DNA of 64,000 bases from NCBI GenBank assembly GCA_963664625.1, contig OY761541.1, positions 2,356,001-2,420,000 on the forward strand. The letters are read 5' to 3'. The number at the start of each line of letters is the position of its first letter. The stretch's first letter is position 1. The notes beneath the pieces are model-generated. The model saw only the letters and a list, made by a program, of their open reading frames with translations, did no database searches and was not told the origin of the DNA. Origin of the DNA: CBDCFV01 sp963664625. GTDB taxonomy: Bacteria; Chloroflexota; Dehalococcoidia; Lucifugimonadales; UBA3495. Below are positions 16,872-24,296 of the stretch, piece by piece. The translations under genes and the position numbers were made by a program.

Positions 16872-17972
16872 GTGACAAAATTCAAGATCTTGACTTGGCT
16901 GGCGGTCGCGGCGCTGCTGCTGGCTTTGCCGGTGGCGGTGCTGGCCCAGGGCGACGGCCAGCCGGCGCGTCCCGCGGTGTTCGCGGGAACGGCGATGGTG
17001 GACGGCGAGAAGGCGGCCGACGGCACCATGGTGGTGGCGATGATCGGCGACGAGAAGGTTGCTTCCACCATGACCATGAATGGCATGTATGCTTTGCGCA
17101 TTCCCCAGAACCCGATGATGGACTATACGGACAAGGACATTACGTTCATGATCGGGAAGCTGGAATCGCCAGAGACGGCGATGTGGACCCCCGACGGCGG
17201 CGGCGAGTTGGACCTGACCGCCGATATGTCGATGATGAGGCGCGGCCCGGCCATGGTGAACATGGGCGTGCTGGGCGTCAACACGGTACTCGTCGACGAT
17301 AAAGGCATGACCCTTTACGCCTTCTCCCAAGACACCCAGGGCGAGGGCGGCACGGCGGCGGCCAGCGCGTGCACCAGCGAGCAGTGCGTGGCCGCTTGGC
17401 CTTTGGTCACCACCGACGGCGACGGCGTTGCCGGCTCCGGCGTAGACCAGAGCCTGCTGGGCATGGCCGAGCACGACAACGGCGCGAACCAGGTTACCTA
17501 CAACGGCTGGCCCCTGTACCGGTTCGTCGGCGACATGGCCGCCGGCGACGCCAACGGCCAGGGCTTGGGCGGCGCTTGGTGGGTAGTATCCCTCCAGGGC
17601 GATGCTGTCCAGGGCACCGGCATGATGGGCATGGCCGGCGCTGACGGCCAGGATGGCCGAAACGGCCGTGACGGCAAAGACGGCGCTGACGGTCATGACG
17701 GTCATGACGGCGCTGACGGCGCTGACGGCGTAGACGGCAAGGACGGCGCCCCCGGCGCAGACGGCAAGGACGGCGCCGCCGGCGCACAGGGTCCCCAGGG
17801 CGAGCAGGGTCCCCAGGGCGAGCCGGGCGCCAAAGGCGATACCGGTCCCGCCGGAGCTGCCGGAGCGCCCGGCGGCGGCGGAGCCTTGGCGGTAGTAGCT
17901 CTCATCATCGCCATAGTCGCGGTGGTAATAGGCGGCGCGGGAATCATGATGGGCCGCCGGAGTGCTGCGTAG
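16872..17972 (+). CDS. Exported protein: Lipoprotein_15-type repeats plus collagen-like stalk
   Basis: A 366-residue protein starting at GTG with AGGAGGA upstream. It has a signal peptide (about 1-27) and an N-terminal beta domain homologous to that of the neighbour at 15875 (RPAVFAGTAMVDGEKAADGT). A region of the Lipoprotein_15 'secreted repeat' type follows (VDDKGMTLYAFSQDT, CVAAWPL, NGWPLYRFVGD), about residues 135-245. Then come some 30 Gly-X-Y triplets rich in GADGHDGKDG, and a C-terminal transmembrane helix with a basic tail. Several secreted-repeat proteins are associated with the cell envelope; ligand or redox roles are unproven. It is paired with the 15875 gene as a surface-fibre set. 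Confidence 0.88.
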   Translation: MTKFKILTWLAVAALLLALPVAVLAQGDGQPARPAVFAGTAMVDGEKAADGTMVVAMIGDEKVASTMTMNGMYALRIPQNPMMDYTDKDITFMIGKLESPETAMWTPDGGGELDLTADMSMMRRGPAMVNMGVLGVNTVLVDDKGMTLYAFSQDTQGEGGTAAASACTSEQCVAAWPLVTTDGDGVAGSGVDQSLLGMAEHDNGANQVTYNGWPLYRFVGDMAAGDANGQGLGGAWWVVSLQGDAVQGTGMMGMAGADGQDGRNGRDGKDGADGHDGHDGADGADGVDGKDGAPGADGKDGAAGAQGPQGEQGPQGEPGAKGDTGPAGAAGAPGGGGALAVVALIIAIVAVVIGGAGIMMGRRSAA

Positions 17973-18030
17973 CGTAAGGCTATCCGCACCCCTCTCCCTG
18001 CTCAGGCAGGGAGACAACCCTCGCAGTTTA

Positions 18031-18064
18031 GTCACCCCTCCCAACCGGGAGGGGTGACTTTTTT
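18031..18064 (+). terminator. Strong Rho-independent terminator
   Basis: A perfect 12-bp stem, GTCACCCCTCCC / GGGAGGGGTGAC, with an AACC loop is followed directly by six T residues. It ends the collagen-like gene transcript. A near-identical terminator recurs at 19581. Confidence 0.93.
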
Positions 18065-18153
18065 GCCGGGTACAGACCCGGGAGGCGCCATCGGAGCACT
18101 TTGTCTCACGTATGATATAGTTTCAAGCTACATAGATGGAGTTGTGATGCTCA

Positions 18154-18642
18154 ATGGCTACGACAGAAGAACGGCTGAGCAGTTTGGAAGGCGGTTACGA
18201 ACACTTGGCGACAAAGGCGGATATAGCCCGGCTGGAAGGTAGTACAAAGGCGGATATAGCACGGATCGAGTCGGAAATAGGGCGGCTAGAAGGCGCTACA
18301 AAAGCGGATATTGCCCGACTTGAAAGCGTTACAAAAGCGGAAATAGCCCGGCTTGAAGGTAGTACAAAAGAAGATATAGCCCGGGTCGAGGCGGAAATAA
18401 CCCGGCTTGAAGGTAGTACAAAAGCGGAAATGGCCCGGCTTGAAGGTAGTACAAAAGCCGAAATAGCCCGGCTTGAAGGTAGTACAAAAGCGGAAATAGC
18501 GCGGCTTGAAGGTAGTACGAAAGCCGATATTGCGGAGGTCAAGGGAGAGGTGAGGGCTTTGCGCGGGGAGGTAAGGTTGCTGATAACCGGGATGACGGTT
18601 GGCTTGGCCGCCTTGACTCTGATACTGAAATACTTGGGGTAA
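18154..18642 (+). CDS. Hendecad-repeat coiled-coil protein with C-terminal membrane helix
   Basis: A 162-residue protein. After MATTEERLSSLEGGYEHLAT there are about ten 11-residue repeats of the form TKAEIARLEGS (some TKADIARLESV), a hendecad right-handed coiled coil. A linker (VKGEVRALRGEVRLLI) leads to a C-terminal transmembrane helix ending LKYLG. It is likely a membrane-tethered coiled-coil oligomer, in the general style of DUF1640/CCDC90-like proteins. The paralogue at 19705 has fewer repeats but the same ends. Repeat number probably varies by slippage of the 33-bp DNA unit. Confidence 0.78.
   Translation: MATTEERLSSLEGGYEHLATKADIARLEGSTKADIARIESEIGRLEGATKADIARLESVTKAEIARLEGSTKEDIARVEAEITRLEGSTKAEMARLEGSTKAEIARLEGSTKAEIARLEGSTKADIAEVKGEVRALRGEVRLLITGMTVGLAALTLILKYLG
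18200..18530 (+). repeat. 33-bp tandem coding repeats
   Basis: The DNA encoding the hendecads consists of tandem 33-bp units, for example AGTACAAAAGCGGAAATAGC plus 13 further bases, most regular from about 18361 to 18530. This is a coding repeat, not CRISPR: there are no spacers. Confidence 0.85.
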
Positions 18643-18674
18643 GTGACGGACCGGCCAAGTCAGAATCGGACCGC

Positions 18675-18710
18675 GCGGGCTTGGGGGGCAGGGCCACTAC
18701 GGGCATGTCG
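18675..18710. pseudogene. Relic of the MBL-hydrolase gene 3' end (copy 1)
   Basis: About 36 bp here (GCGGGCTTGGGGGGCAGGGC, then CACTACGGGCATGTCG) matches the 3' end of the metallo-hydrolase gene at 20059-20703 with few changes, and sits just after the coiled-coil gene as in the intact locus. It is interpreted as leftover sequence from segmental duplication. Confidence 0.6.
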
Positions 18711-18781
18711 AACAGTCGGACGTATGTTAGAATCGGTCCGTGAGATTGTCCGATACTTTAGGGAATCGCTGATAAACAGGA

Positions 18782-19513
18782 ATGACCACGATTAACACCA
18801 TAGAGGATTTGGTCCGTCTGCTGGATGAGAAGCCGGAATGGGCGGAAGCACTCCGCACGCGGATACTGACTCGCGACCTGATTGAACTGCCTGCCAAGTT
18901 CGACCAGTTCCAGAAGGAGATGTACCAGTTCCGTGGGGATATGTACCAGGCCCTGGCACAGACCAACCAGCGGCTGGACAACTTTATCTTGGATACCGAC
19001 AGGCGGTTTGAAGAAGCGGCCGCCGACAGGCAACTAATCCGCGATGATATGAACGGGCTTCGTTCCCAGTTGAACGCTCTACGCAATGACATCGGTCCCA
19101 TCAAAGCCGCGCATGTCCGCAATGCCGCCCGGGAAGAAGTCCACGACATTGCCAGGGCCGTTCAGTGCGCTTTCGTCAGGATTCTTGACCGCGAGCAGGT
19201 CTATGAATTGCTACAAGGCCAGGACACCGACGGCATTTCCGGCAATGAACTAACGAGCTTCAGGTATGCTGACATAATCATGGAAGTAACCGATAGCCGG
19301 GGCGAGCTTTGTTACTTGGCGGTGGAGGTCTCTTTTACGGCGGACGCCAGGGATACGGCCAGAGCAGTCCGCAACGCGGGGTTCCTCACCCGGTTCACCG
19401 GCAGACCGGCCTTTGCCGGAGTAGCCGGGGTGCGGTTCGACGACGAGATAGCGTCGGGCGTGGACGACGCTTTCCTGTACCAAGTGTATGAGAGGAGCTT
19501 GGAGGTAGACTAG
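18782..19513 (+). CDS. Coiled-coil protein with nuclease-like C-terminal domain
   Basis: A 243-residue protein. Residues about 40-120 form a coiled coil (FDQFQKEMYQFRGDMYQAL, then TNQRLDNFILDTDRRFEEAA). The C-terminal half contains YADIIMEVTDSRGELCYLAV followed by EVSFTADARDTARAV, an arrangement compatible with the D...E-x-[SK] core of PD-(D/E)XK folds, as in DUF3782-type proteins. I see that pattern, but a nuclease activity is only a guess. The gene sits between the two hendecad paralogues and is not itself duplicated. Confidence 0.7.
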   Translation: MTTINTIEDLVRLLDEKPEWAEALRTRILTRDLIELPAKFDQFQKEMYQFRGDMYQALAQTNQRLDNFILDTDRRFEEAAADRQLIRDDMNGLRSQLNALRNDIGPIKAAHVRNAAREEVHDIARAVQCAFVRILDREQVYELLQGQDTDGISGNELTSFRYADIIMEVTDSRGELCYLAVEVSFTADARDTARAVRNAGFLTRFTGRPAFAGVAGVRFDDEIASGVDDAFLYQVYERSLEVD

Positions 19514-19544
19514 AGCAAGGCCGTCGCCCGGCGGGTTACGCTTG

Positions 19545-19577
19545 GCGGGCTTGGGGCGCCAGGACTACTACGCGCAT
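19545..19577. pseudogene. Relic of the MBL-hydrolase gene 3' end (copy 2)
   Basis: GCGGGCTTGGGGCGCCAGGA followed by CTACTACGCGCAT matches the 3' terminus of the hydrolase gene ending at 20059. It lies directly before the duplicated terminator at 19581. Confidence 0.6.
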
Positions 19578-19580
19578 TTA

Positions 19581-19612
19581 ATCACCCCTTCCAACCGGGA
19601 GGGGTGATTTTT
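19581..19612 (+). terminator. Rho-independent terminator (duplicate of that at 18031)
   Basis: ATCACCCCTTCC / GGGAGGGGTGAT form a 12-bp stem with one G-T pair and an AACC loop, followed by five T residues. It ends the 18782 gene. Confidence 0.88.
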
Positions 19613-19704
19613 GGGCTGGCTACAGACCGGGAGGCGCCGGCAGGGCCGTTTATATCACGTATGCTATAGTTTCAAGCTACATACATAATGGAGTGCAGTG
19701 CCTA

Positions 19705-20040
19705 ATGGCTACGACAGAAGAACGACTGAGTAGATTGGAAGGTGGTTACGAACACTTGGCGACAAAAGCGGACATAGCCCGGCTCGAAAGTGCTACAAAA
19801 GGCGATATAGCCCGGCTCGAAAGCGCTACAAAAGGCGATATAGCCCGGCTTGAAGCGGAAATAAGGCGGCTTGAAGGTGCTACAAAAGCCGATATTGCCC
19901 GGCTTGAAGGTACTACGAAAGCCGAAATTGCGGAGGTCAAGGGAGAGGTAAGGGCTTTGCGCGGGGAGGTGCGGTTGCTGATAACCGGGATGACGATTGG
20001 CTTGGCCGCCTTGACTCTGATACTGAAATACTTGGGGTAG
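19705..20040 (+). CDS. Hendecad-repeat coiled-coil protein, short paralogue
   Basis: A 111-residue paralogue of the protein at 18154. The N-terminal MATTEERLSRLEGGYEHLAT and C-terminal VKGEVRALRGEVRLLITGMT plus membrane helix are nearly identical, but there are only about five hendecads (TKGDIARLESA, TKADIARLEGT). Upstream DNA is also duplicated (TATAGTTTCAAGCTACATA shared). The start is the ATG matching the paralogue. It converges on the metallo-hydrolase gene, 18 bp away. Function unknown. Confidence 0.75.
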   Translation: MATTEERLSRLEGGYEHLATKADIARLESATKGDIARLESATKGDIARLEAEIRRLEGATKADIARLEGTTKAEIAEVKGEVRALRGEVRLLITGMTIGLAALTLILKYLG

Positions 20041-20058
20041 ATGGGACGACGGGCCGGG

Positions 20059-20703
20059 TCAGACCGCACGGGCTTGGGGGGCCAGGACCACTACGCGCAT
20101 GTCGTCGGGGAGGTTGGATGTGGTGACCGACAGGGCGCGCTGGGGCTGGACTTCGCTCAGGCCCATACGCCGCAGAAAGACGTCGATCTCCTGTAGCTCG
20201 ATATTCACGCCGGGAATGCTGTGGTGCATGGGTACGACGATTTTAGGGGCGATATCCTGCATCGTTTGGAAGACTTGGTCCACGTCCAGGGTGCACCCCC
20301 CGCCGGTGGGCGCCAAGAGCACATCTACAGGGGACAGGTCGTCGATTTGCGCCGGGGTCGGGGGCACGGCTATGTCGCCCAAGTGGCAGATGCTGACCCC
20401 GTCCAGTTCCACGGTAAAGGCCACGTTTCGGCGCTCCCGCTCCACTTCCGGCGGCAACGGCGTCATCACCCCGCGCACCGAGATGCTGCGGTACTCGTAC
20501 TCGCCTGGGGCTTTGAACACGCGCGGCTCGCCGTTGACCTCTTCCCAATTGCAATGGTTGGGGTGGCTGTTGCTGACGGTGACGACCGTGGCAGGGCGGG
20601 GGTCGGGCCTCAAGCCCAGTGACCGGGGGAAGGGGTCGGTAATTACAACGATGTCGTCGGCCCTGAGACGAAAGCAGGCATGGCCCAACCAGAGTATTTC
20701 CAT
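20059..20703 (-). CDS. MBL-fold metallo-hydrolase, UlaG-like
   Basis: A 214-residue metallo-beta-lactamase fold protein. It begins MEILWLGHACFRLRADDIVV with a conserved D in TDPFPRSLGL, a degenerate H-x-H-x-D region (SNSHPNHCNW), ICHLGDIAVPP, and VVPMHHSIPG near the C-terminus. The layout matches COG2220/UlaG-type hydrolases. The usual HxHxDH reads SHPNHCN, so metal binding may be altered. The frame opens six codons earlier, but the MEILWLGH start is the family norm. Its 3' tail is duplicated at 18675 and 19545. Confidence 0.85.
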   Translation of the reverse strand: MEILWLGHACFRLRADDIVVITDPFPRSLGLRPDPRPATVVTVSNSHPNHCNWEEVNGEPRVFKAPGEYEYRSISVRGVMTPLPPEVERERRNVAFTVELDGVSICHLGDIAVPPTPAQIDDLSPVDVLLAPTGGGCTLDVDQVFQTMQDIAPKIVVPMHHSIPGVNIELQEIDVFLRRMGLSEVQPQRALSVTTSNLPDDMRVVVLAPQARAV

Positions 20704-20893
20704 CAGCGAGTCCTCACGCACACGCGCCCCAACCCAGCCTTGAGGCCCGATATCTTCAGTGGCTTAAGTAGTATAATTATTGCGGGAATTGCCGGTCAAT
20801 ATTGGGATCCTTTGTTAATGTTGTGGAGAGACTTGCAAGATGCCATACACTGGATTATACGGATAATTATAACCGTTCCTGCGGTCTCTAATC

Positions 20894-21106
20894 GTGGCAG
20901 CGGTGCTGGTTGTGTCCGGTATGGCGTTAGAAGCGCTGGTCGGTCTTACTCTCCCAAAGGAGTCAAAGTCTCTGCAAATCGTTAAGTTCTTCTTGGATGT
21001 ATCTCTAGTTGGCAGCGCTGTAGCCATTGCAATGTGTGGCGCGCTTATCGCTGCTTGGGATACAGTTGTATCCACGCGGGATCTTTTATCCCGGAAAAGG
21101 GACTGA
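20894..21106 (+). CDS. Small membrane protein, hypothetical
   Basis: A 70-residue protein with two predicted membrane helices (about residues 2-18 and 35-55), ending in a charged tail, TRDLLSRKRD. It starts at a GTG; an in-frame stop is only eight codons upstream and no ATG is available. It is 3 bp upstream of the next membrane-protein gene, so the pair is probably translated together. No family is recognised. Confidence 0.5.
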   Translation: MAAVLVVSGMALEALVGLTLPKESKSLQIVKFFLDVSLVGSAVAIAMCGALIAAWDTVVSTRDLLSRKRD

Positions 21107-21109
21107 TTC

Positions 21110-21772
21110 ATGGATAGCCAAGTGTGGGATACGGTGAACAAGGTAGTCCCTGTAGACCTACGACTGATCTTATATGGCGCCATCTGTGGACTTTTGACCG
21201 GGTCTTTGAGACTGGGTGAGTCCATAGATGAAGCCACTGCTTTAGGGATTGCTATATTTGTCCAGATCACTGTGGGAGTCTGGTCAGGCTTGAGATTGTG
21301 TCGTTTCTGGATACAATTCGCCGAGAACCGCCTCAACACATTGACAGGACGATTGGAGGCGCTAGTTTCTCAACTTGATCTTGGAAATAGAATCGCGGGA
21401 GAACGGAATTCCGTCCGGCCTTCTTCGATATGGTCTATCATTGTCAGGTGTTGCATCTATATGACCCCGTTTTGGATGGTCGGCATCACGACTGGAGTCA
21501 TTTTGGCGGCCATCGATTTCCAGGTAAATCTTGGTGCCTACGATCTGTATTTTCTTTACACAATAGCAAGCATTTCCCTAGTGATTCTATGCTTGGCCGT
21601 TCAATACGTCGACCTTTGGCTAAAAACCCGCAAAGTTACCCGGTTGGAACAGCATGTGAATTCAGGCTCTCCAATCAAGGAATTTGCTTTACATACTGAC
21701 CACTTGGGAACCGCATATAGTAATGCGGACTCCTTCGTTTATAAGGTTACCGGGCAAAGGCTGGTTGCATAA
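21110..21772 (+). CDS. Polytopic membrane protein, hypothetical
   Basis: A 220-residue protein with about four hydrophobic segments: near 19-35, 45-65, 115-138 and 145-168. Between the second and third is a soluble loop with a coiled-coil-like stretch (LNTLTGRLEALVSQLDLGN). The C-terminal 50 residues are soluble. No family is recognised. Its stop TAA overlaps the ATG of the HhH gene by one base, so the genes are translationally coupled. Codon use is more AT-rich than in the S1 gene downstream. Confidence 0.6.
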   Translation: MDSQVWDTVNKVVPVDLRLILYGAICGLLTGSLRLGESIDEATALGIAIFVQITVGVWSGLRLCRFWIQFAENRLNTLTGRLEALVSQLDLGNRIAGERNSVRPSSIWSIIVRCCIYMTPFWMVGITTGVILAAIDFQVNLGAYDLYFLYTIASISLVILCLAVQYVDLWLKTRKVTRLEQHVNSGSPIKEFALHTDHLGTAYSNADSFVYKVTGQRLVA

Positions 21773-22308
21773 TGCCGGTCAATAACGAAGAAGCGGCCCA
21801 ACTGTTCGAGAATATGGCGGTCCTGCTGGAACTGCAAGGGGACTCCATATTCAAGATTCGCGCCTACCAGCGGGCGGCGCGAACGATAGAAAACCTGTCC
21901 TTCCCGCTGGCCCAGGCTGTTGACGACGGGGTGGACCTGAAGGCCATTCCGGGCATCGGCAAGGCCATCAGCGACAAGGTGAGGGAACTCCACCTTACCG
22001 GGAAAGTCGCCGCCTACGAAAGGCTTCGGGCAGAAGTCCCCGACGGGGTGCTGGACCTGATGGCCATCCCCGGCGTCGGCCCCAAGACGGCGGCGCTGGT
22101 GTCCAAGGAACTGGGGGTCACCAACGTCGCTGAGTTGGAAGCGGCCATCCAAGACGGACGGGTTGCATTCCTGCCGCGGATGGGAAAGAAGGCCGCCGAC
22201 GCGCTGCTACGTCACATCCAAGCGCAGACCGACCGGGACGGCAGGACTCATACGTCAGACCATGCGGCGGCATCGGACCAGGCCCTGCACATGCCGGACA
22301 GGCCATGA
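21772..22308 (+). CDS. Stand-alone PolX-type N-terminal helix-hairpin-helix protein
   Basis: A 178-residue protein matching only the N-terminal part of bacterial X-family DNA polymerases. An 8-kDa-like helical domain (AAQLFENMAVLLELQGDSIF, then KIRAYQRAARTIENL) is followed by HhH motifs LKAIPGIGKAISDKVREL (about residue 63) and LMAIPGVGPKTAALVSKELG (about 96). The nucleotidyltransferase palm and the C-terminal PHP domain of a full PolX (about 570 residues) are absent. The reading frame ends cleanly and overlaps the next start by 4 bp, so this is a designed short protein, not an obvious truncation. Likely DNA-binding. Confidence 0.8.
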   Translation: MPVNNEEAAQLFENMAVLLELQGDSIFKIRAYQRAARTIENLSFPLAQAVDDGVDLKAIPGIGKAISDKVRELHLTGKVAAYERLRAEVPDGVLDLMAIPGVGPKTAALVSKELGVTNVAELEAAIQDGRVAFLPRMGKKAADALLRHIQAQTDRDGRTHTSDHAAASDQALHMPDRP

Positions 22309-23018
22309 CCGGGCAGCGTGAAGTCAATCCGGCGATGCTCGCCGTGGAAGACCAACGGCCGGAGCAAACGCCGGATGCGTTGCTGCACCTGAGAGCAGCA
22401 GTCCGCGAGGGCGTACCTTGGCACCAGGCCTTGCTTCAAGCGGTTGGCCTCTGGACCGTTCCCGAAGAGGTCCACGAGGACCGGACCTATCAATACTTGA
22501 TTCAAGGAGAGGCTTTCGACTGGCTGGTGCTGGCCGAACGGCTATGCGCCGAACTGGACGGGTACATACCCGCCGAAGACCGCGAGTTACTGCTGTTCCA
22601 AGGCAAGCTGCCCGAAGAAGTGACGCCGGAGTGTTTCAAGGAACTTTTGGGGGCAAACAAGTACAGCGGCTACTTGAATTACTGCTACGGCGTGGTCGTT
22701 GAGGAGGCCCTGCAACTGGCAGTAGAGGAGGAAGTCCGCAAGAGGCACCGGGCGCGGGGGTATTCGGACAGCGAGGACTTTATCGAGGAGGCCTTTACCC
22801 TCCTGTACGGCGACACCAGAACGGCCCTGCTGGACCAGTTCCGCAGCAAGGAGCACCTGCACCGGAGGCGCAGCTTGACCTTGGCCAACGTGAAGCAGTT
22901 CACCTACTGGCTGTTCAAGCTGCGCGTCAACATGTGGGACCCGGCGAGGGTGGCCAGCGACACCCGCAAGGGCCTGCGGCGCCTGCGGTCGCTGGAGCCG
23001 GGACGGGCCGATTTTTGA
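22305..23018 (+). CDS. Conserved hypothetical protein
   Basis: A 237-residue soluble protein with no family I recognise. It is charged and helical, with LWTVPEEVHEDRTYQYLIQG near residue 50 and LTLANVKQFTYWLFKLRVNM near residue 195. The ATG overlaps the stop of the HhH gene (ATGA), so the two are translationally coupled, and it lies 31 bp before an S1-domain gene. The company suggests a nucleic-acid-related role, which is inference only. Confidence 0.65.
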   Translation: MTGQREVNPAMLAVEDQRPEQTPDALLHLRAAVREGVPWHQALLQAVGLWTVPEEVHEDRTYQYLIQGEAFDWLVLAERLCAELDGYIPAEDRELLLFQGKLPEEVTPECFKELLGANKYSGYLNYCYGVVVEEALQLAVEEEVRKRHRARGYSDSEDFIEEAFTLLYGDTRTALLDQFRSKEHLHRRRSLTLANVKQFTYWLFKLRVNMWDPARVASDTRKGLRRLRSLEPGRADF

Positions 23019-23049
23019 TCAAACCCCCAGGATAAGGAGAGGAAAACTT

Positions 23050-24117
23050 TTGCAGGCATACGATACAGAAGGACAGTTGTCGCCTCGCAGGTACCAGCCG
23101 GGCGAAGTAGTCCAAGGTGAAGTGGTAAGGATCGACGAGGACGGCATTGTCGTCGGCGTGGGGTTGAAGACGGAGGGCATAGTACCCCTCCACGAGATGC
23201 GGCTTCTCGGCCGGGAAGAACAGACCCGGCTACAGCCTGGCGACGCCATTGACGTGACCATTATCGGCGGGCGCGGTCCCGGCGATATGCCCATGCTGTC
23301 GTTCGACCAAGCCCGGGTCGAGCAGAGTTGGGCCGAACTACAGGAAAAACTGAGCGACGGAACGACGGTCACAGCGCGGATCGTGGAGCAGAACCGCGGC
23401 GGGCTGGTGGCGGACTGCTTGGGAATCCGCGGGTTCATTCCCTTCTCGCATCTGGCGCCCACGCCGGGCGTAAGCCGGGAAGAAGGACTGGCCGCCCGGG
23501 TCCATCAAGAGGCTGAGTTTAACGTCCTGGAGATAGACCGAGACCAGGGCCGGTTGGTGCTGACCGAGCGGGCCATCTGGCAAAAGCTCCAGTCCGAAGC
23601 CCAGGAAAGGTTCATCGAGCAGTTGGAGGAAGGTTCCCTGGTGGATGGCAAAGTAACGTCCATCCGCGACTTTGGGGCGTTCGTCAACATTGGAGAAGTG
23701 GATGGACTGATACCCATCTCCGAGTTGTCCTGGCGCATGGTCAAGACCCCGGACGAGGTCGTTTCCGTGGGGCAGCCGGTGCAGGTGCAGGTGCTGCGGG
23801 TGGACCGGGACAACCGCCGCATCAGCTTGAGCCTGAAACGCACCCAACCGGAACCTTGGGAAACGGTGGGAGAGCGGTACAAGGTGGGCCAGATTGCGGA
23901 GGGCACGGTAACCAACTTGGCGCCCTTTGGCGCCTTCGTAAAGCTGGAGGACGGCATCGAAGGGCTTGTCCATATCTCCGAGTTGTCCCAACGCCGAGTC
24001 AACAACCCTCGGGAATGCGTCTACCAAGGGCAGAACATCCAAGTCCTGATTCTGAGCATCGACACCCAGACCCGCCGGATTGGACTTAGCTATAAACAAG
24101 CCTTCGGGCTTCAATAA
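23050..24117 (+). CDS. S1 RNA-binding domain protein (ribosomal protein S1-like)
   Basis: A 355-residue protein with four S1 domains starting near residues 19, 100, 195 and 280. The third and fourth are the best conserved (VTSIRDFGAFVNIGEVDGLI and VTNLAPFGAFVKLEDGIEGL, each followed by ISEL). Four-domain S1 proteins of this size are the bS1 form in several phyla; bS1 helps mRNA dock on the 30S subunit. It starts at TTG with AAGGAGAGG upstream. The gene ends the run of coupled genes from 20894. The gene name rpsA would fit, but more S1 paralogues may exist. Confidence 0.87.
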   Translation: MQAYDTEGQLSPRRYQPGEVVQGEVVRIDEDGIVVGVGLKTEGIVPLHEMRLLGREEQTRLQPGDAIDVTIIGGRGPGDMPMLSFDQARVEQSWAELQEKLSDGTTVTARIVEQNRGGLVADCLGIRGFIPFSHLAPTPGVSREEGLAARVHQEAEFNVLEIDRDQGRLVLTERAIWQKLQSEAQERFIEQLEEGSLVDGKVTSIRDFGAFVNIGEVDGLIPISELSWRMVKTPDEVVSVGQPVQVQVLRVDRDNRRISLSLKRTQPEPWETVGERYKVGQIAEGTVTNLAPFGAFVKLEDGIEGLVHISELSQRRVNNPRECVYQGQNIQVLILSIDTQTRRIGLSYKQAFGLQ

Positions 24118-24132
24118 CCGCCAACTATTATG

Positions 24133-24267
24133 AAACTGTCTCGAAATCAACTTCACCGTTGACGACCACTGGTTTCTGACTGGGAGTTATGGATTCCCGC
24201 CTTCGCGGGAATGACAGGAGAGGGCGGGAATGACGAGGTTGGACATTGCGCCAGGTTTCGAGCTGAT
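24133..24267. repeat. Composite MITE-like repeat with REP core
   Basis: Imperfect terminal inverted repeats (AAACTGTCTCGAAATC / GGTTTCGAGCTGAT) enclose two REP-like units (GGATTCCCGCcttcGCGGGAATGACA and GGCGGGAATGACG). The structure parallels the 130-bp element at 40893, in reverse orientation. Confidence 0.6.
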
Positions 24268-24296
24268 AATTGAGAAAAGGACCGAGGGACCGAGCT

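Noticed and set aside
16713..18044. A 443-residue minus-strand open frame with repeated Ala/Val/Ser motifs
   Set aside because: It is the shadow of collagen Gly-X-Y repeats on the other strand. Low-complexity composition and absence of a start context argue against it.
18361..18530. 33-bp regular repeats resembling a CRISPR array
   Set aside because: The units are contiguous without spacers and encode in-frame hendecads of a coiled-coil protein. No cas gene is in the window.
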